Positions 60,240-64,000 of a stretch of DNA of 64,000 bases are shown piece by piece. Position 1 is the first letter of the stretch. Every line of letters begins with the position of its first letter. The stretch spans positions 496,001-560,000 of the forward strand of contig NZ_PHUJ01000003.1 of assembly GCF_002813375.1 (NCBI RefSeq). The letters are read 5' to 3'. The notes below the pieces were generated by a model, which made no database searches, was not told where the DNA came from, and was given only the letters and a program-made list of their open reading frames with translations. This DNA comes from Pseudonocardia alni. GTDB lineage: Bacteria; Actinomycetota; Actinomycetes; Mycobacteriales; Pseudonocardiaceae. The position numbers were made by a program, and so were the translations under genes.

Positions 60240-61948
60240 AGGTGCTCCCCGGCCGTGCGTACGACCAGCGCGAACGACACCGCGCCGGGGTCGGGGGTGC
60301 CGACGCTGCGCTCGCCGTGGGCCCGCGCGCGGCCCAGGCGGGCCGTGAGCCGTGCGGTGTCCTCGGCGGCCCGCCCGGCGGCGTCGGCGGCGTCGGCCCA
60401 GGCGACCGGCAGGTCCTCGCCCGCGCCGACGCGCTCGTCGAGGACGGTGGCGAACGGGACGAGGGCGTCGACCATGGTCTTGTCCCCGACGGCGGCCCCG
60501 CCCGCGGCGGCGACGGCCCGCTCGGCGGCGCGGACCGCGGCGGCGACGGCGGCCGTGTCCGGGGTGCCGGTGTCACCGAGCGCGGTGCCGAGCGCGTCGA
60601 GCAGGGCGGCCCAGATCGCCCCGGAGGTGCCGCCCGCGCGGTCGCCCCAGGCGTCGGCGGCGTGGCGGAGCACGGTCCCGGCGCCGGCCCCGCGGGCGGC
60701 GGCGTCCGCGGCGGCCTCCCGGGCGGCGCGTCCGCCGCGCTGCATGCCGATGCCGTGGTCGCCGTCGCCCGCGACGCGGTCGAGCCGCCCGAGCCGGTCG
60801 GCCTCGGCGTCGAGCACCGCGGCGACCGCGTCGAACGCGGCGGCGACCCGCGCACCGCAGGCCCGCGACCCCGGCGATCCCTCGAGCACCGCGGCCGGCG
60901 CGCCGGCCGCGGTGTCCTGCGGTGCGGCGGTGGTGCCGTGGTGCCCGGCGACCGCCCCGCGGCGGAACGCGGGGGTGTCGCACGGGGCGGTCCACAGACG
61001 CTCCAGCTCGCCGGGGGCGTCGTCGAGCCAGAGCAGGGTCAGCGAGGCGCCCGCCATGTCGAAGCTGGTGCAGAACTCGCCGACCTCGGGGTCGACGACG
61101 GTGAGCCCGGCCTCGCCGAGCAGCCGGTGCACGGCGCCGTAGACGACGTAGAGCTCCTCGTACTTGACCGAGCCGAGGCCGTTGAGGATCGGGACGACGC
61201 GGTCACCGGCCCCGGCGGGCCGCTCGGCGAGCAGGCCGCGGACCAGAAGCTCGGCGAGCCCGGCCGCGGTGGGCACGTCGGTCTCGTCGATGCCCGGCTC
61301 GCCGTGGATGCCCAGCCCGACCGCCATCCGCCCGTCCGGCACGGTGAACAGCGGCGAGCCCGCGCCGGGCAGGGTGCAGCCGTCGAAGGCGACGCCCAGC
61401 GACCGGGTCCGCTCGTTGGCCAGCCGGGCGACGCGCTCGACGCCGTCGAGGTCGTGACCGGCTTCGCAGGCCGCGCCGGCGACCTTGAACACGCACAGGT
61501 CCCCGGCGATCCCGCGGCGCAGTGCCGGGTCGGCGGCGCTGGAGACGTCGTCGGTGACCACCACGGTGCGGCAGTCCACCCCGGCATCGCGCAGCCGGGC
61601 CTGGGCGGCGTCGAAGTTCAGGACGTCGCCGGCGTAGTTGCCGTAGGACATCAGCACCCCGCGGCCCCGGTCCGCCGCGGCGGCGACGGAGTGGACCTGC
61701 TGGGTCGAGGGCGAGGCGAACAGGTTGCCCATCGCCGCGCCGTGCGCGAGCCCGGGACCGACGAGCCCGGCGAAGGCGGGGTAGTGCCCGGACCCGCCGC
61801 CGACGACCAGCGACACCGTCGGCCCGTCGGCCTCGGTCGATCGCACCACCCCGCCCGGGACGGCCCGGAGCCAGCGCGCGGAGGCCGCGGCGAGCCCGGT
61901 GGTCATCTCGGCGGCGAAGTCGTCCGGGTCGTTGAACAGGCGCGTCAT
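60233..61948 (-). CDS. DhaK-DhaL fusion kinase (dihydroxyacetone or erythrulose kinase)
   Basis: 571 aa. N-terminal DhaK domain (about 1-330) with VVGGGSGHYPAFAGLV, YGNYAGDVLNFD and the covalent His in LGIHGEPG; C-terminal DhaL domain (about 365-571) with DRVAGDGDHGIGM, GGTSGAIWAALL and VGDKTMVDAL. One-chain ATP-dependent kinases of this sort include LerK-type erythrulose kinases. First gene of the upper unit, with a GntR box upstream and overlap with the TIM gene. It is not a copy of dhaKL at 16.2-17.8 kb, which is split. Confidence 0.87.
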   Translation of the reverse strand: MTRLFNDPDDFAAEMTTGLAAASARWLRAVPGGVVRSTEADGPTVSLVVGGGSGHYPAFAGLVGPGLAHGAAMGNLFASPSTQQVHSVAAAADRGRGVLMSYGNYAGDVLNFDAAQARLRDAGVDCRTVVVTDDVSSAADPALRRGIAGDLCVFKVAGAACEAGHDLDGVERVARLANERTRSLGVAFDGCTLPGAGSPLFTVPDGRMAVGLGIHGEPGIDETDVPTAAGLAELLVRGLLAERPAGAGDRVVPILNGLGSVKYEELYVVYGAVHRLLGEAGLTVVDPEVGEFCTSFDMAGASLTLLWLDDAPGELERLWTAPCDTPAFRRGAVAGHHGTTAAPQDTAAGAPAAVLEGSPGSRACGARVAAAFDAVAAVLDAEADRLGRLDRVAGDGDHGIGMQRGGRAAREAAADAAARGAGAGTVLRHAADAWGDRAGGTSGAIWAALLDALGTALGDTGTPDTAAVAAAVRAAERAVAAAGGAAVGDKTMVDALVPFATVLDERVGAGEDLPVAWADAADAAGRAAEDTARLTARLGRARAHGERSVGTPDPGAVSFALVVRTAGEHLC

Positions 61949-61984
61949 CGCGGTCCCCTCGTCCTGGCGGTGCGGAGGTCATCG

Positions 61985-61996
61985 ATCCTATAGGAA
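61985..61996 (-). promoter_or_regulatory. Second GntR operator, upstream of the fusion kinase
   Basis: ATCCTATAGGAA matches the perfect palindrome at 58714 in 11 of 12 bases. It is 36 nt upstream of the fusion kinase start. Confidence 0.72.
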
Positions 61997-62075
61997 GTAG
62001 GACGACCGCGACCAGGCCCGGCGGCCGCCCGCGCGTTTCACCGTCGTCACACGGGCCGCACGGTGGGATGGCTCG

Positions 62076-63152
62076 GTGAGCACGACTGCCTCGACCGGTC
62101 CGGACCCGATCACCCCCGCCCGCGACGCCGAGCGGCTCGAGCGTGCGGTGCTCGAGGTGAAGCGGGTGATCGTCGGCCAGGACCGCCTCGTCGAGCGGAT
62201 GCTGGTGGGGCTCCTCGCGAAGGGGCACCTGCTGCTGGAGGGCGTTCCCGGCGTCGCGAAGACCCTCGCCGTGGAGACCTTCGCGACGGTCGTGGGCGGC
62301 AGCTTCTCCCGGCTGCAGTTCACCCCCGACCTGGTGCCCGCCGACATCCTCGGCACCCGCATCTACCGGCAGGGCCGCGAGGAGTTCGACGTCGAGCTCG
62401 GTCCGGTCGTCGCGAACTTCGTGCTCGCCGACGAGATCAACCGCGCGCCGGCCAAGGTGCAGTCGGCGATGCTCGAGGTGATGGCCGAGCGCAAGCTCTC
62501 CCTCGCCGGTCGCGACCACCCGATGCCCGACCCGTTCCTCGTGCTCGCCACCCAGAACCCGATCGAGAACGAGGGCGTCTACCCGCTGCCCGAGGCGCAG
62601 CGCGACCGCTTCCTGTTCAAGCTGATCATCGAGTACCCGGGCGTCGAGGAGGAACGGGAGATCATCTACCGGATGGGGTCCACCCCGCCGGTGCCCTCCC
62701 AGATCCTCACCCCCGAGGAGCTGGTCCGGCTGCAGCGCACCGCGGCGGACGTGTTCGTGCACCACGCCCTGGTCGACTACGTCGTGCGGCTGGTCGTCGC
62801 GACCCGGCTGCCGTCCGAGCACGGCCTGTCCGACGTCGCGTCCTGGATCGCCTACGGCGCCTCGCCACGTGCGTCGCTGGGCATCGTGTCCGCCGCCCGC
62901 GCGCTGGCCCTGGTCCGCGGCCGGGACTACGTGCTCCCGCAGGACGTGCTGGAGGTCGCCCCGGACGTGCTGCGCCACCGCCTGGTGCTGTCCTACGACG
63001 CGATCGCCGACCAGGTGCCGGTCGACCACATCGTCACCCGGGTCCTGCAGACCGTGCCGTTGCCGCAGGTCAGCGCCCGGCCCGGGGGAGGGCCCGAGGG
63101 CGCGTCGACGGCGTGGCCGTCCGCACCGGACGCCGGCCAGGGCCCGGCGTGA
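62076..63152 (+). CDS. moxR1: MoxR-type AAA ATPase
   Basis: 358 aa. Walker A GVPGVAKT (about 57-64), Walker B VLADEIN, sensor 1 LATQNPIENEGVYPLPEAQRDRF and a helical lid domain. MoxR proteins work with DUF58 and VWA proteins as chaperones in metal or envelope functions. The adjacent DUF58 gene overlaps by GTGA, matching Rv1479-Rv1480. Confidence 0.92.
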   Translation: MSTTASTGPDPITPARDAERLERAVLEVKRVIVGQDRLVERMLVGLLAKGHLLLEGVPGVAKTLAVETFATVVGGSFSRLQFTPDLVPADILGTRIYRQGREEFDVELGPVVANFVLADEINRAPAKVQSAMLEVMAERKLSLAGRDHPMPDPFLVLATQNPIENEGVYPLPEAQRDRFLFKLIIEYPGVEEEREIIYRMGSTPPVPSQILTPEELVRLQRTAADVFVHHALVDYVVRLVVATRLPSEHGLSDVASWIAYGASPRASLGIVSAARALALVRGRDYVLPQDVLEVAPDVLRHRLVLSYDAIADQVPVDHIVTRVLQTVPLPQVSARPGGGPEGASTAWPSAPDAGQGPA

Positions 63153-64000
63153 CGGCGGGGTCCGCCGACCTCGTCCGGCTCGAGGCCTCCCTGCGGACCC
63201 TGGAGCTCACCGTCCGGCGCCGGCTGGACGGGCTGCTCCAGGGCAACCACGTCGGTCTGCTGCCCGGGCCCGGCACCGAGCCCGGTGACGCGCGGCCCTA
63301 CCAGCCCGGCGACGACGTCCGCCGGATGGACTGGTCGGTCACCGCCCGCACCACCGCGCCGCACGTGCGCGAGACCGTCGCCGACCGCGAGCTGGAGACC
63401 TGGGCGGTGGTCGACCTGTCGCGCAGCATCGACTACGGAACCGCCCGCACCGACAAGCGGCACCTGGCGCTGGCCGGGCTCACCGCGGTCGCCCAGCTGA
63501 CGACCGGCGGCGGGAACCGGCTCGGCGCCGTCGTCGCGAACGGGGAGTCGACGCAGCGCCTGCCCGCCCGCGGCGGCCTGGCGCACGCCCGCGGCCTGGT
63601 CCGCCGGGTCGCGACGATGCCGCCGGCACCCGAGGGCACCCGCGGCGACCTGTCCGGTGCGCTCGACGAGCTGCGCCGCCCGCCGCGCCGGCGCGGGCTG
63701 GTCGTCGTGGTGTCGGACTTCCTCGGCGAGCCCACCTGGGAGCGCTCCCTGCGGGCGCTCTCGGCCCGCCACGAGCTGCTCGCGATCGAGGTCGTCGACC
63801 CGCGGGAGCTGGAGCTGCCCGACGTCGGGACCGTCGTGCTCGCCGACCCCGAGACCGGGCGCCAGCGCGAGGTCGACACCACGCCGCTGCTGCGCCGCGA
63901 GTTCGCCGCCGCCGCCTCCGAGCACCGCGACCGGGTGGCCACCGCGCTGCGCCGCTGCGGGGCCGGGCACCTGACCCTGCGCACCGACACCGACTGGGTG
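63149..64000 (+). CDS. DUF58 domain protein, N-terminal part
   Basis: 284 codons are in the window and the gene continues to the right. The DUF58 signature is GNHVGLLPGPGTEPGDARPYQPGDDVRRMDW (in parts) with VVDLSRSIDYGT, a VWA-like MIDAS segment. It lacks the N-terminal membrane helices that many DUF58 proteins have. It is the usual partner of MoxR and is coupled to it. Confidence 0.88.
   Translation, partial: MTAGSADLVRLEASLRTLELTVRRRLDGLLQGNHVGLLPGPGTEPGDARPYQPGDDVRRMDWSVTARTTAPHVRETVADRELETWAVVDLSRSIDYGTARTDKRHLALAGLTAVAQLTTGGGNRLGAVVANGESTQRLPARGGLAHARGLVRRVATMPPAPEGTRGDLSGALDELRRPPRRRGLVVVVSDFLGEPTWERSLRALSARHELLAIEVVDPRELELPDVGTVVLADPETGRQREVDTTPLLRREFAAAASEHRDRVATALRRCGAGHLTLRTDTDWV

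Overview
The window is very GC-rich with GC-biased third codon positions, frequent GTG starts and many start codons placed about 7 nt after a TANNNT -10 element (leaderless transcripts). It looks like a chromosomal segment of a mycolate-less actinobacterium of the Pseudonocardia type. Genus is inference; the backbone is not. The backbone follows the Mycobacterium tuberculosis order Rv1459c-Rv1480: mptB-like, sufR, sufBDCSU and a sufT-like gene, then an Rv1473-type ABC-F with its small Rv1473A-type HTH gene, acnR, acn, a RipA-type NlpC/P60 hydrolase, moxR1 and a DUF58 gene. I see no CRISPR array, tRNA, rRNA, insertion sequence or prophage.

Layout. 0-7.2 kb: the SUF iron-sulfur assembly operon, with a SufR operator lying on the sufR start codon. 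7.2-11.8 kb: arylamine N-acetyltransferase, a class III cyclase, a universal stress protein, a lycopene cyclase and an SDR. 11.8-18.4 kb: ABC-F factor with a five-codon leader ORF, small HTH gene, ABC exporter, dhaKL and acnR. 18.5-39.5 kb is an accessory block sitting between acnR and its target acn. It holds ergothioneine genes egtABCD, a methyltransferase and a cupin, a retron-like reverse transcriptase preceded by a candidate msr-msd RNA, a chloramphenicol-type efflux pump with a nine-codon leader ORF, a frameshifted exported protein, a DUF222/HNH gene with a LexA box, Nudix and VOC genes, a glutamate decarboxylase plus sugar-ABC operon, and malonate genes matC-matB with an IclR regulator. 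39.6-44.1 kb: acn and the peptidoglycan hydrolase. 44.1-62.0 kb is a second accessory block between ripA and moxR1. It holds a LysR/EamA pair, a broken VOC gene, a second SOS-boxed DUF222/HNH gene, a resistance-type ABC-F with a 14-codon leader and hairpin-masked ribosome binding site, a TetR/TauE pair, and a C4-sugar or sugar-acid catabolic cluster of nine genes. 62.1-64 kb: moxR1 and the start of a DUF58 gene.

How parts work together. SufR, AcnR, LexA (encoded elsewhere), GntR, TetR, LysR and IclR sites can be assigned to genes here from inverted repeats. The AcnR boxes at 18401 and 42541 share GTACGCYTGTCCT, so the repressor-target link apparently survives the 21-kb insertion. Three resistance-type genes (two ABC-F factors, one efflux pump) each have a short leaderless ORF followed by a hairpin, which suggests ribosome-sensing attenuation.

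The best candidate for an undescribed system is the reverse transcriptase at 25054-26325. A -10 element sits just before a 13-nt segment (24832-24844) whose exact complement lies at 25000-25012. Two short hairpins and one long hairpin fall between them, the classical retron order promoter-a1-msr-msd-a2-RT. No obvious effector gene is adjacent.
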